Part shown: one piece after another, positions 34,511-43,474 of the stretch
Layout: every line of letters starts with the position of its first letter
Numbering within the stretch: the stretch's first letter is position 1
Source: Shimazuella alba
GTDB taxonomy: Bacteria > Bacillota > Bacilli > Thermoactinomycetales > Thermoactinomycetaceae
Assembly (NCBI RefSeq): GCF_009831235.1
Contig: NZ_WUUL01000016.1
Location: 1-64,000, forward strand
Reading direction: 5' to 3'
Length of the DNA: 64,000 nt
Program-made: the position numbers and the translations under genes
The notes under the pieces: generated by a model
The model's database searches: none
Seen by the model: the letters and a program-made list of their open reading frames with translations, nothing else
Told to the model about the DNA's origin: nothing

Positions 34511-34590
34511 GCTGATGATCTGTAAACATATTGTGTTTTCCTGCTGTGGTATTTAAATCTCGCTTCCATTCTTTGTATCTCAAAAAGTTA
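34490..34590 (-). pseudogene. fragment of a second hydrolase gene
   Basis: About 100 bp resembling part of the hydrolase gene at about 33165-33260: both contain GATAAGCTGATGATC and CGCTTCCATTC in the same order and at similar distance (plus-strand reading). The flanks are unrelated. It is the relic of a tandem paralogue. In the remainder of 34232-34616 I see nothing convincing. Confidence 0.6.
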
Positions 34591-34616
34591 TAACTCCTCC
34601 ATTACCTGAACCTAAC

Positions 34617-35153
34617 TCAAGCTTCATTATTTAACTTTGCTAACAATGATCGAAGCAAATGCAAATCTGCTTCTAAATGAGCTAAGCCGTTATCAAACAG
34701 CAAATTCCCCCACTCCGGAACAACTTCTGCCTCCATTTTTAATTTTTTACCTTTATTCCATTGTTGTATTTCCTCTTCTAAAAGAGTGATCTGAGTTGAT
34801 AAACAAACCTTTCGTTTTGAAATCGGCAAATATTCATAAAAAGTAAGTAGTACATACATAGTAGACGGAAATGCGTGCAAAGATTGTTTCCACCTATTTT
34901 CTAGCATATTCAAAAATGTTTCCTTGCCATTTTCTGTAATCGAATAGATAGATCGTTGCCGATTTCCAACCATTTCTCTATTTTTCACTTCGATTAATTT
35001 TTCTTGCTCCATCTTTTTTAATGCATGGTAAATGGAACCTGATTTCACATCTGCCCACAAGTCGGTATTGCTTATTTCTAGCCATTTCTGTACTTCATAT
35101 CCATGTTTGTCAGATTCAAATAACAGTCCAAGAATCATCAAACGAGCATTCAT
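34617..35153 (-). CDS. PadR family transcriptional regulator
   Basis: A 178-residue regulator. The PadR winged helix spans residues 1-80: LMILGLLFESDKHGYEVQKWLE, then ADVKSGSIYHALKKMEQEKLIEVK and YSITENGKETF. A helical C-terminal dimerisation domain follows. Its ATG overlaps the stop of the hydrolase-family gene upstream (ATGA), so the two are translated together. It may control the promoter of this operon, whose start region contains tandem palindromes. Confidence 0.9.
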   Translation of the reverse strand: MNARLMILGLLFESDKHGYEVQKWLEISNTDLWADVKSGSIYHALKKMEQEKLIEVKNREMVGNRQRSIYSITENGKETFLNMLENRWKQSLHAFPSTMYVLLTFYEYLPISKRKVCLSTQITLLEEEIQQWNKGKKLKMEAEVVPEWGNLLFDNGLAHLEADLHLLRSLLAKLNNEA

Positions 35154-35821
35154 TTATCATCCCTCTTCTCACCTTGATAAAAGTAAAAGGGGCATTTTTT
35201 CCCACCAAGTCCCATTGTCTCTGTCCTCTCAAAATAAAATTTATGTTTTTTAGTATCTATACTATCGATCCATATATTATCAAACTCACAGAAAATAGCT
35301 GTTAATTCTGGTGCATTATTTTTAGAGAAGAAATTATGATAAAAGCAGTTTGTTACATCCAATAAATAAGCATGTTCATCATCTTGTACTCGTTCAAAAG
35401 TAAAGGTTGAACCAAAAAAGTATTGTTCTCTCATACGAGATAAATCAACAATTTGCCTGAAAGGATTTTCTGAATCTAAAGTAAGATTAGTTTTCTCTTT
35501 TCCATACTCTCGAAACGGTTCTATAAAAGCTTTTCGGATAGAATGAAATGCCTCTTCTTTTGACCAAACCGATTTTAAAATAAGATAAGTCGAAAGAACT
35601 ATTGCGACAGTCTCTAAATGATACCGAGAAGGCTCGTCTATAATCCAATCCCTATGATCATTTTGGATTTCTTTAGATTTTAAATTAATCTCTTTTATTA
35701 TTTCTTTTGATTGATTTATTTCTTTCAATTCTTGCTCGATTACATTCAAAAATATTTGTACTATCATTTGTGTCTCCATTGCAGGATCAGGATGATATTG
35801 TTCTTGATTTATTTTTCCCAT
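35150..35821 (-). CDS. L-2-amino-thiazoline-4-carboxylic acid hydrolase family protein
   Basis: A 223-residue protein. The C-terminal region LLDVTNCFYHNFFSKNNAPELTAIFCEFDNIWIDSI...FYFERTETMGLGGKKCPFYF matches the ATC-hydrolase family, with conserved Cys residues and the GxxxCxF ending. Family members are named for converting 2-amino-thiazoline-4-carboxylate to N-carbamoylcysteine, but most homologues are uncharacterised. Start at 35821 after GAGGTG. It is paired with PadR, a frequent arrangement for this family. Confidence 0.75.
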   Translation of the reverse strand: MGKINQEQYHPDPAMETQMIVQIFLNVIEQELKEINQSKEIIKEINLKSKEIQNDHRDWIIDEPSRYHLETVAIVLSTYLILKSVWSKEEAFHSIRKAFIEPFREYGKEKTNLTLDSENPFRQIVDLSRMREQYFFGSTFTFERVQDDEHAYLLDVTNCFYHNFFSKNNAPELTAIFCEFDNIWIDSIDTKKHKFYFERTETMGLGGKKCPFYFYQGEKRDDK

Positions 35822-35838
35822 AATAAACACCTCATATC

Positions 35839-35889
35839 CAAATTTGTATATCCAAATTTGATTATAGGGTTACTATTATACAAAGTCAA
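35839..35889 (-). promoter_or_regulatory. promoter with tandem CAAATTTG palindromes
   Basis: TTGACT (35884-35889), 17-bp spacer, TATAAT (35861-35866). Two identical ATCCAAATTTG repeats follow at a 14-bp pitch; each contains the palindrome CAAATTTG (35839-35846 and 35853-35860) and together they span the transcription start. A good candidate operator for the PadR protein encoded in the operon. Confidence 0.7.
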
Positions 35890-35925
35890 TACATTTTGTA
35901 AATTTCATTTTAATAGTATTTATAT

Positions 35926-35967
35926 AAAAAAGAAGCACGTTCATTTTTGAACGTGCTTGCATTTTTT
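35926..35967. terminator. terminator of the cta operon, bidirectional in form
   Basis: AAGCACGTTCA and TGAACGTGCTT form an 11-bp perfect stem with a 4-nt loop, with an A run to the left and T6 to the right. It follows the DUF420 gene on the minus strand. Confidence 0.85.
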
Positions 35968-35981
35968 CGAAAAAATAACCC

Positions 35982-36536
35982 TTAATAATAAGGAGATATC
36001 ATAATATAAACCAAAACACCACTTAAACTGACATACAGCCAAATAGGCATGGTCCATCTAGCAATCTTCCTGTGTTTCTCTAACTTCCCTTGCAGACCAA
36101 AAACAGCAGTAAACAATGCAATTAAAACGGTTGGAATTGAAAGAACAATGTGAGAAATCAGCACGAAAAAGTAAATATACTTCATTGGGCCAGAACCACC
36201 ATAAGATGTACTCGGCGCATTAATGTGATAGAACACATATGTAATGAGAAAAAGAAGTGTTGTTGTAAAGGCAGCATAAATAAAACGACGATGTAAGACA
36301 ACGTTCCGTTTCAGGATGAAGAAAAAAGCTGTCAGTAAGAAGATAAAGGTAAAGCTATTGAATATAGCATTCATCATCGGTAAAAATGTCAGATCCAGAT
36401 GGTTTAATCCTTGGTACTTCGGTAAGAAGAAAATGAGCACGATGGCGAGGTTAAGTACGATAGTAATCGTGACAATCCAAGGAGTAAAGTTTTTGTCTTT
36501 TGAAATGATGGGTTGATTCTTATCATCCGAACTCAC
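35982..36536 (-). CDS. ctaM: DUF420 membrane protein (CtaM/YozB-like), oxidase maturation
   Basis: A 184-residue protein with five transmembrane segments and the DUF420 features FLPMMNAIFNSFTFIFLL, HRRFIYAAFTTTLLFLITYVFYH and the late HIVLSIPTVLIALF and HRKIARWTMPIWLYVSLSGVLVY with conserved histidines. In S. aureus, CtaM is needed for cytochrome aa3 oxidase activity. Its place at the end of the cta operon, where Bacillus has ctaG, supports a maturation role. GTG start, GGAG 8 nt upstream. Confidence 0.8.
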   Translation of the reverse strand: MSSDDKNQPIISKDKNFTPWIVTITIVLNLAIVLIFFLPKYQGLNHLDLTFLPMMNAIFNSFTFIFLLTAFFFILKRNVVLHRRFIYAAFTTTLLFLITYVFYHINAPSTSYGGSGPMKYIYFFVLISHIVLSIPTVLIALFTAVFGLQGKLEKHRKIARWTMPIWLYVSLSGVLVYIMISPYY

Positions 36537-36561
36537 TTATATCACTCCATTACATAATAGA

Positions 36562-36594
36562 AACAGCCCTCCGTAACACATATGGAGAGCTGTT
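36562..36594 (-). terminator. intra-operon hairpin between ctaF and ctaM
   Basis: AACAGC-CTCC and GGAG-GCTGTT pair with one mismatch, followed by TTTCTATT on the minus strand. It may reduce transcription of the last gene. Confidence 0.5.
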
Positions 36595-36598
36595 CTTT

Positions 36599-36895
36599 TT
36601 ACATCAAGAGAATACCAACTGCTGAAATAACTGCGATAAAGATACCAGCTATCATAAAAAATGTATAGAAAGCGGTGCCTTTTTGGTCTAGATGCATAAA
36701 CGTAAATAGTTGCAAGAAAACTTGAATAGCTGCAAATACCAAGAGTAGAGGTATAACCCAACCACTCGGTACTACATCTGAGACAACAATATAGAATGCA
36801 GCGGCAGTAAAGGCAATCATCAATACAAAAGATAAAATATGCTTCACAGCACTTTCAGGTTTTCGACTAATAGCTTGATTATTTTCTTTCGCCAC
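36599..36895 (-). CDS. ctaF: cytochrome c oxidase subunit IV
   Basis: A 98-residue membrane protein with three transmembrane segments and the conserved VFAAIQVFLQLFTFMHLDQKG motif of bacterial oxidase subunit IV. It is the last structural subunit gene, 3 bp after ctaE. Confidence 0.9.
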   Translation of the reverse strand: MAKENNQAISRKPESAVKHILSFVLMIAFTAAAFYIVVSDVVPSGWVIPLLLVFAAIQVFLQLFTFMHLDQKGTAFYTFFMIAGIFIAVISAVGILLM

Positions 36896-36898
36896 TGA

Positions 36899-37516
36899 TT
36901 AGCCCACCTTTCCTAGCAAGTAGACGAGCGTGAAGATAAATACCCACACTACGTCAATAAAGTGCCAGTACAAACTACTTACGAAAAGCTTAGGAGCAGT
37001 TTCTGTAGTAATACCACGTCGTATCGCTTGCGCAATAAGAGTAATGATCCAGATAATCCCAAATGTTACGTGCGCACCGTGAGTACCTACAAGTGCATAG
37101 AAGGATGAGCCAAAAGCGCTGCTCATAAAAGTATGCCCTTCGTGAATGTAATGCAGAAACTCATATATTTCCAAGACTAGAAATGCTAAGCCTAGTACTA
37201 AGGTGATAACTAGCCATGTCACCATACCTTTTAAGTTTCGTTCGTTCATCTTGATCATTGCAAGTACACTCGTCAAGCTACTTGTTAGTAGCAAAGCAGT
37301 TGCTAATGCTACTAACTTAAGATCAAACAACTCTTGTGTTGTAGGACCTTCTAGGGACTGGTTACGAAGAGCAAGATACGTACCGAATAAACAAGCAAAT
37401 AGTACTGTTTCAGCACCTAAAAATAACCAAAAACCTAAGACTTTATTTTTCCCATCAAATGTTGCTGTCTCTAAATGATTTGGCATTTCTGTACTAGAAT
37501 TAGTCTGGTTTGCCAT
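36899..37516 (-). CDS. ctaE: cytochrome c oxidase subunit III
   Basis: A 205-residue subunit III in a short form with five transmembrane segments. GFWLFLGAETVLFACLFGTYLALR (about residues 28-51), the glutamate in EIYEFLHYI, the GTHGAHVTFGIIW stretch and the final HFIDVVWVFIFTLVYLLGKVG are all conserved. It begins 2 bp after ctaD and ends 3 bp before ctaF. It supports the catalytic subunit and proton uptake. Confidence 0.95.
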   Translation of the reverse strand: MANQTNSSTEMPNHLETATFDGKNKVLGFWLFLGAETVLFACLFGTYLALRNQSLEGPTTQELFDLKLVALATALLLTSSLTSVLAMIKMNERNLKGMVTWLVITLVLGLAFLVLEIYEFLHYIHEGHTFMSSAFGSSFYALVGTHGAHVTFGIIWIITLIAQAIRRGITTETAPKLFVSSLYWHFIDVVWVFIFTLVYLLGKVG

Positions 37517-37518
37517 GA

Positions 37519-39429
37519 TTATTCTTTCCCTCCCTTCTCAGGATCTTCTGGTTCAACGTGATAACCATGATCATAGTCAAATGATCGAAGGAAGAGCGCT
37601 GCAAAAACGACTACCAAACCAATAGCTGCTGCTGGTATACCTCTTACAATAAAGCCAAATCCAGCTATGAAAAATCCAATGGACATCAAGATCGGAATAT
37701 AAGAAGGAGATGGCATATGAATCGAGCCTAATGGTTCTGAAGGTGTCATCGATTTATTACCAGCTTCTTTTTCCACCCATAGTGCGTCAAAACCTCGAAC
37801 CAAAGGTGTCTGTGCAAAGTTATACTCAGGTGGTGGTGATGGAATAGACCATTCCAGTGTACGACCAAGTCCCCAAGCATCTGCTTCTGCTTTCTTACCT
37901 TTTCTTAAGGTGTAGACGATATTGATCAAGAAGAAAATCGTACCTATGACCATTCCTGCTACACCAATCGTACTTATCTCATTTATTCTCTCTAAGCCAA
38001 CATTGGTTTGATATGTAAATACCCGACGTGGCATCCCAAATAGACCTAAGAAGTGTTGCGGGAAGAATGTGAGATGGAAACCGATCAAGAAAGTCCAGAA
38101 ATGCCATTTTCCAAGACGCTCACTTAACATTTGACCAAACATTTTTGGCCACCAGTAATAGATACCTGCAAATAAACCAAATACAGTACCACCAACAAGA
38201 ACATAGTGGAAGTGGGCAACTACAAAGTAACTATCTTGATACTGGTAGTCAGCAGGCGGCAAAGCTAACATAACTCCTGTCATACCACCAAGTACAAAAG
38301 TTGGGATAAATCCAACTGCCCAAAGCATAGGCGTTTTAAACTGAATTTCTCCACCCCACATCGTAAACAACCAGTTAAATACCTTAATACCCGTTGGAAC
38401 AGCAATCGCCATTGTTGCAACCGCAAACACAGAGTTGGTAATTGGTCCAAGTCCTACCGTAAACATGTGGTGTACCCACACCATAAATCCGAGGAATCCA
38501 ATTAATACGGTTGCAAAAACCATGGAATTATAACCAAATAAGCGTTTTTTGGAGAAAGTACTTATCACATCGGACATAATTCCAAAAGCAGGAAGGATGA
38601 CGATATATACTTCTGGGTGACCAAAAATCCAGAATAAATGCTCCCAAATTACGGTACTCCCACCCATCGTGTAATCAAAGAAATTAGATCCGAAGAGTCG
38701 ATCGAACATCAACATTAAAAGAGCCACTGTAAGAGCTGGAAAAGCAAAAAGGATAAGCCCAGATGTTACAAATGCAGTCCACGTAAACAATGGAAGACGC
38801 AGAAATGTCATTCCAGGCGCACGCATATTGATAATAGTTACGAGGAAGTTAAGTCCCCCGATCAATGTACCAATACCTGATATCTGTAAACCTAATACAT
38901 AAAAATCAACACCTGGTCCGGGACTATATTCATTTAATGCAAGTCCTGTATAAGAAGTCCATCCTGCATCAGGTGCCCCACCAAATATCCAACTTAAATT
39001 AAGGAGTAATCCTCCAAAGAAGAAAAGCCAAAATCCAAGTGAATTTAGAAAAGGGAAAGCAACATCACGTGCACCAATCTGCAATGGTACAACAGCATTC
39101 ATAATAGCAAATATCAATGGCATTGCTGCTAAGAAAATCATTGTAGTACCGTGCATGGTTAATAGCTCATTAAACGTACGCCCCACAAAAAGTTCGTTAC
39201 CTGGAGCGAATAACTGTAAGCGCATTAATGTAGCTTCAATTCCACCAATGATGAAAAAAAACAAACCAGCCATCAAATAAAGAATACCAATTTTCTTATG
39301 GTCGACAGTAGTCAGCCAATCCCAAGTACGACTACTACGTACACGTTCGAAAAACTGTTTATTATAACCACCAGTAAAAATAGCGGCTAGAAACAGCGCA
39401 AGAACAAGAAGAACAATCAGTGTCGGCAA
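37519..39429 (-). CDS. ctaD: cytochrome c oxidase subunit I
   Basis: A 636-residue catalytic subunit of the caa3 oxidase. TVDHKKIGILYL near the N-terminus, the heme-ligand region LLTMHGTTMIF, the active-site WIFGHPEVYIVILPAFG with the CuB histidine and cross-linked tyrosine, VWVHHMFTVG, and YFVVAHFHYVLVGGTVF (heme a and a3 ligands) are all present. It reduces oxygen and pumps protons. TTG start 6 nt after GGAGGG. A gap of 154 bp with small hairpins separates it from ctaC. Confidence 0.97.
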   Translation of the reverse strand: MPTLIVLLVLALFLAAIFTGGYNKQFFERVRSSRTWDWLTTVDHKKIGILYLMAGLFFFIIGGIEATLMRLQLFAPGNELFVGRTFNELLTMHGTTMIFLAAMPLIFAIMNAVVPLQIGARDVAFPFLNSLGFWLFFFGGLLLNLSWIFGGAPDAGWTSYTGLALNEYSPGPGVDFYVLGLQISGIGTLIGGLNFLVTIINMRAPGMTFLRLPLFTWTAFVTSGLILFAFPALTVALLMLMFDRLFGSNFFDYTMGGSTVIWEHLFWIFGHPEVYIVILPAFGIMSDVISTFSKKRLFGYNSMVFATVLIGFLGFMVWVHHMFTVGLGPITNSVFAVATMAIAVPTGIKVFNWLFTMWGGEIQFKTPMLWAVGFIPTFVLGGMTGVMLALPPADYQYQDSYFVVAHFHYVLVGGTVFGLFAGIYYWWPKMFGQMLSERLGKWHFWTFLIGFHLTFFPQHFLGLFGMPRRVFTYQTNVGLERINEISTIGVAGMVIGTIFFLINIVYTLRKGKKAEADAWGLGRTLEWSIPSPPPEYNFAQTPLVRGFDALWVEKEAGNKSMTPSEPLGSIHMPSPSYIPILMSIGFFIAGFGFIVRGIPAAAIGLVVVFAALFLRSFDYDHGYHVEPEDPEKGGKE

Positions 39430-39583
39430 GGTAGTCCCTCCTTTTTGAATAAAGAATACTTGCCGATTGGCAAGTCTTTAAGCGCAGACAGAGGTTAGTA
39501 GCACTTATGTACCTCAGACTAGGGAACAAGTCTCGCTTTGTAGATAAGCAGTATTCTTTTACTTATCTAACAAGTAAGAGATC

Positions 39584-40588
39584 CTATTTTCTACTATCTA
39601 GATACTTGATAAGATCATTTAACTCGTCTTTGTTTAAGTAATCAATTTTAGGCATTAACGTTCCTGGTTTTACTGATTGTGGATTACGCAACCAAATTTT
39701 TAAGTTTTCATCGTTATGAGGCAGTACTCCGGCAATTGTAGTCCTTGTCGCAAATTTGTTTAAGTTTGGACCTTGTATGTTTGGATTTACACCAGCATGG
39801 CAGCCAATACAGTTTTGCTGGAAGATTTTCTCTCCATTTGCTTCTGAAGAAGTGGTAGCAACTGTTGGTGCAGGCTGTTTCATCTGGTCTTTCCATTTGT
39901 CAAAATCAGCTTGATTTTTGGCAAATACTTTAAAATCCATCAAAGCGTGACCGCTACCACAGAGCTCTGCACATTTTCCTTGGTAAACACCCGCTTCTTT
40001 TGCATCGAGAATAACAGTGTTCACACGACCAGGTACAACGTCTACTTTCCCACCAAGAGAAGGAACCCAGAATGAGTGTAGAACATCTTTCCCATGAACT
40101 CGGAAAAGTATCTTTTTACCAACTGGAATATGAACTTCTTGCGCAGTCGTAATTCCATATTGAGGATACTTAAATTCCCACCAAAATTGATATCCGGTAA
40201 CATCGATAATAACAGTTTCTTCTGCTGGAGGAGCTTCCGCCAAATCAAAAGTGTACTGTACAGTTGGAATAGCAAGTGCGATGAGTGCTGCGATAGGAAT
40301 AACAGTCCAGATGATCTCCAACTTTGTACTACCATGTACTTGCTCGGGCATTCTATCTTGTCCTTTACGTTTCCGGTAACGGACTAAGACATACACGAAA
40401 ATAGTAATAACGATTACAAATACTACGGTCATAAGACCTAGACTCCAGTAAATCAGATTCAGCTGAATTTTAGCAGCTGATCCCTTTGGATCCAGAACGC
40501 TAAGTGTCGGATCACCGCTACATCCAGCTAAAAGTATCATTACAAGAGATATGAGAAGTCCTATGCGCCATATTCGAAGTCTTTCCAC
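39584..40588 (-). CDS. ctaC: cytochrome c oxidase subunit II with fused cytochrome c (caa3 type)
   Basis: A 334-residue lipoprotein. The signal sequence ends in LLAGC with lipobox Cys23, two transmembrane segments follow (about 35-60 and 80-100), then the CuA domain with CAELCGSGHALM, and a C-terminal cytochrome c domain with CIGCH. It takes electrons from cytochrome c or the bc complex to heme a. The GTG at 40588 is chosen because GCGAGG lies 7 nt upstream and it places the signal peptide at the N-terminus. Confidence 0.95.
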   Translation of the reverse strand: MERLRIWRIGLLISLVMILLAGCSGDPTLSVLDPKGSAAKIQLNLIYWSLGLMTVVFVIVITIFVYVLVRYRKRKGQDRMPEQVHGSTKLEIIWTVIPIAALIALAIPTVQYTFDLAEAPPAEETVIIDVTGYQFWWEFKYPQYGITTAQEVHIPVGKKILFRVHGKDVLHSFWVPSLGGKVDVVPGRVNTVILDAKEAGVYQGKCAELCGSGHALMDFKVFAKNQADFDKWKDQMKQPAPTVATTSSEANGEKIFQQNCIGCHAGVNPNIQGPNLNKFATRTTIAGVLPHNDENLKIWLRNPQSVKPGTLMPKIDYLNKDELNDLIKYLDSRK

Positions 40589-40614
40589 AGCCAAACCTCG
40601 CTTTCTACCACATA

Positions 40615-41535
40615 CTAAAATATCTGTCTTACCAAAACATCTACCATCATCAGAAATAGGATCATAGTAAGATAGACTAAAGAATACAAAAACATTTGTT
40701 TTGCCCACAAGTCTTCATCTTGTTTTGAAAAACCTTTTATAGCTAAAACCACATAGATAACATCAAGGATAATAGCTGTTGTAAGAAAAGTCCATCCCAC
40801 AGCATCTGTAGCAAAAAGAAGAATCGTAGCAGGTAACAATAGAATGGTAAAGATGAGTATTTGTTTCTTGGTTTCAGCATTCCCCTTTACTACTGGTAAC
40901 ATTGGGATGCCAGCAGCTTTGTATTCCTTTGCTTTGCGCATTGCAAGTGCAAAGAAATGTGGAGGTTGCCAAAGGAATAAGATGAAAAATAGTGCCCAAG
41001 CAGCTAAATCCAATCTTCCCGTTACCGCAACCCAGCCAATTACTGGAGGAACTGCACCTGATATACCACCTACTACTGTATTCCATGTACTGGTTCGCTT
41101 TAACCACATTGTATAGACAAACAAATACACTCCAAATCCAATAAACCCAAGTATTGCTGCTAGTAAATTGACTCCAAAGGCTAACACCAAGTGACCTATT
41201 ACTGTAAGGATTATACCGTATATAAGGGCAGTACGGGGCTTCATTCTCCCACTTGGAACTGCACGTATACGAGTCCTTTCCATATGGGGATCTATATCCC
41301 GATCATAAAAATTATTTAAGGTACATCCACCTGCAATAACCAAAGCTGTTCCTATCATCGTATAGATAAATACCATCCATCCGAAAGTATGTGTATACCC
41401 TGCTGCTAACAGATATCCTGTAAAAGTTGCAAGTAAGTTAGAAGCATTGATTCCAGGTTTGGTTATATCTATAAAATCTTTCCAAATATCAGCTAGTGTA
41501 TGCGGGGTTATATAACGTTCAGCGGATCTTTCCAT
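40615..41535 (-). CDS. ctaB: protoheme IX farnesyltransferase (heme O synthase)
   Basis: A 306-residue UbiA-family prenyltransferase that adds farnesyl to heme B. The ASNLLATFTGYLLA region, the Asp motif NNFYDRDIDPHMERT and the second motif YTMWLKRTSTWNTVVGGISGAVPPVIGW are typical. Start at 41535, after AAGGAGG. It heads the cta operon, 26 bp before ctaC. The heme A synthase ctaA, often divergent from ctaB, is not in the window. Confidence 0.95.
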   Translation of the reverse strand: MERSAERYITPHTLADIWKDFIDITKPGINASNLLATFTGYLLAAGYTHTFGWMVFIYTMIGTALVIAGGCTLNNFYDRDIDPHMERTRIRAVPSGRMKPRTALIYGIILTVIGHLVLAFGVNLLAAILGFIGFGVYLFVYTMWLKRTSTWNTVVGGISGAVPPVIGWVAVTGRLDLAAWALFFILFLWQPPHFFALAMRKAKEYKAAGIPMLPVVKGNAETKKQILIFTILLLPATILLFATDAVGWTFLTTAIILDVIYVVLAIKGFSKQDEDLWAKQMFLYSLVYLTMILFLMMVDVLVRQIF

Positions 41536-41881
41536 CGTTCTTACCTCCTTCCCAAGAAACACAGGCAAAATGATTTGGTTAATTAGGTTATAACATACAA
41601 AAAATGTAATATCATAGCCAAAAAGTCTATGACTTACATTCCCCTAGAAAAATATGGGAGAAAACAAAATACACGCCTAATATCATCATCATTTTAGATG
41701 ATTCATTTCATAATCGCAAGAGAAGAACGAAAGCAATAAGACCACAGAACGGGAATCTACTCCATGATTCCATCATCAGGAAATATAGTTTTCGTAAATT
41801 AGACACATTTTAGCTATTCAATTGTCAAATAATTATAAATCAACTACTGAATTATAAATCAACTACTGGATTTATAGAACC
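41536..41881. other. promoter region of the cta operon
   Basis: A stretch of about 350 bp with the tandem 19-bp repeat described separately and no gene. I see no confident -35/-10 pair. Confidence 0.4.
41832..41869. repeat. tandem 19-bp repeat, two copies
   Basis: ATTATAAATCAACTACTGA occurs twice in a row with one final mismatch, upstream of ctaB and downstream of the codY terminator. Confidence 0.85.
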
Positions 41882-41914
41882 AAAAATCCCCGTTAACATC
41901 GTCAACAGGGATTT
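41882..41914 (-). terminator. codY terminator
   Basis: AAATCCC-GTT and AAC-GGGATTT stem with T5 following on the minus strand, 25 bp past the codY stop. Confidence 0.8.
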
Positions 41915-41939
41915 ATTTGATATTTCATAGAAATTGAAT

Positions 41940-42719
41940 TTAGTGACGGGCTTTTTCTAAAGCTGGCAATAATCTTGGATTTAAGATTTTAATGTAAGTA
42001 CCTTTCATCCCTAGTGAACGAGACTCTACAACTCCAGCACTTTCTAGTTTTCGTAGAGCGTTTACGATCACAGAACGCGTAATACCCACACGATCAGCAA
42101 TCTTACTTGCTACCAACAAACCTTCCAAACCGTCTAATTCATTAAAGATATGCTCCGCAGCTTCCAATTCACTAAAGGAAAGAGAATTGATTGCTAATTG
42201 CACCACTGCACGACTACGAGCCTCTTCTTCCACTTGACCTGCACGCTCACGCAAAATTTCCATACCTACTACATTCGCCCCATATTCAGCGAGAATTAAA
42301 TCATCATCCACAAATTCTTCTTCTACACGAGACAGCAGAAGTGTTCCAAGGTGATCACCGCCACTAATAATCGGAATAACTGTTGTGAATGCTTTACCAA
42401 ATTGATTTTTCAACTCAGTTGGGTAAGCAGTATATGGACTGTCGATACCAAGATTTGACATGGTTTTACCGACTTCCATCAACAAAGCCGCGAATTCACT
42501 TGGGAAACTGCGTTTTTCTATATAGTCATTCATTCGGTCGTTATCGAATTCATGATTGATAGCAAGTCCTAACATTTTACCTTCTGGATTAACCACATAA
42601 ATGTTAGAACTTATCACATCACACAGAGCTTGTGCTACCTCATCAAAATCCACAAGATTGTGACCCGCGTTTTTTTGAAGTATTTTTGAAATTCTACGTG
42701 TTTTACTTAATAAATTCAT
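41940..42719 (-). CDS. codY: GTP- and branched-chain-amino-acid-sensing global regulator CodY
   Basis: A 259-residue repressor. The N-terminal GAF domain (1-150) begins [15 protein letters not shown] and contains [22 protein letters not shown]. The C-terminal winged helix has the CodY signature [42 protein letters not shown] (about residues 203-245, with V for the first A). Unlike in B. subtilis it is not in a clpY operon but stands alone between the cta operon and lepB. GAGG precedes the ATG. Confidence 0.97.
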   Translation of the reverse strand: MNLLSKTRRISKILQKNAGHNLVDFDEVAQALCDVISSNIYVVNPEGKMLGLAINHEFDNDRMNDYIEKRSFPSEFAALLMEVGKTMSNLGIDSPYTAYPTELKNQFGKAFTTVIPIISGGDHLGTLLLSRVEEEFVDDDLILAEYGANVVGMEILRERAGQVEEEARSRAVVQLAINSLSFSELEAAEHIFNELDGLEGLLVASKIADRVGITRSVIVNALRKLESAGVVESRSLGMKGTYIKILNPRLLPALEKARH

Positions 42720-42943
42720 GTGTTTTCCTCCTTGTTAACCATTACCCTTACTATTTATTTTGTCATAAAATATATCGTTATTCGAAATATTTTATGGAAA
42801 AATTTTGTTGCGGTAATTGAATTATTGAGTTTTTTTGACCCACTGCACTTTCACCATTATCCGTTATTTGGTGGATAAGGCAATTCAGATTTTGTGAACA
42901 TTTTTTGAATTTCACTTGATTTTCTTATTTTTGACCAATATTT

Positions 42944-43474
42944 TTAAAGGAATGTTGAAAGAGATGGTCTCCATAAGATTATTTCCACTTTTCCGCTAAT
43001 CAAACCATAAGGTACCAATCCGATGCTTTGATAACGGCTATCTCGACTAGCATACCGATGGCGATTGTCCCCCATAACAAATACAGTACCTGATACAACC
43101 TTGGTAGGTCCAAAATCTCCATCTTCGATCGATACATCAATATATGGTTCTTTTGCTAACTTACCATTTCGATATAGCTTCCCCCCGCGGATTTCGATAG
43201 TATCACCTGGGATACCAACTACTCTTTTTACTAGAAATCTACCCTTTTCCTTTGGATCTTCAAAAGTAATGACATCTCCTTTGTGTGGTCGCCCAAATAA
43301 TAGCTCCCACTTGTTAACCAATAATCGGTCTCCGTTTTGCAATGTGGGTCGCATGGAAGTGCCATTGACTATGGATAAGGATATCACAAACTGATTTACC
43401 AATATTACAAAGACAAGTAAAAAGAGAATGATAACTCCCCAAAGGAAAAAGCGTTTCGATCCTACATGTTGCAT
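42944..43474 (-). CDS. lepB: signal peptidase I
   Basis: A 176-residue type I signal peptidase with one N-terminal transmembrane anchor (about 10-33). Catalytic Ser40 lies in NGTSMRPTL and Lys83 in FLVKRVVGIPGD; GDNRHRYASRDSR is the conserved box E. It cleaves secretory signal peptides on the outer face of the membrane. Its start overlaps the end of the ygaC-like gene by 13 bp, an unusual partnership that implies coupled translation. Confidence 0.95.
   Translation of the reverse strand: MQHVGSKRFFLWGVIILFLLVFVILVNQFVISLSIVNGTSMRPTLQNGDRLLVNKWELLFGRPHKGDVITFEDPKEKGRFLVKRVVGIPGDTIEIRGGKLYRNGKLAKEPYIDVSIEDGDFGPTKVVSGTVFVMGDNRHRYASRDSRYQSIGLVPYGLISGKVEIILWRPSLSTFL

Noticed and set aside
42720-42943. 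Possible CodY boxes upstream of codY
   Set aside because: The best AATTTT...AAAT match has only about 9 of 15 consensus positions, no better than chance in AT-rich DNA.
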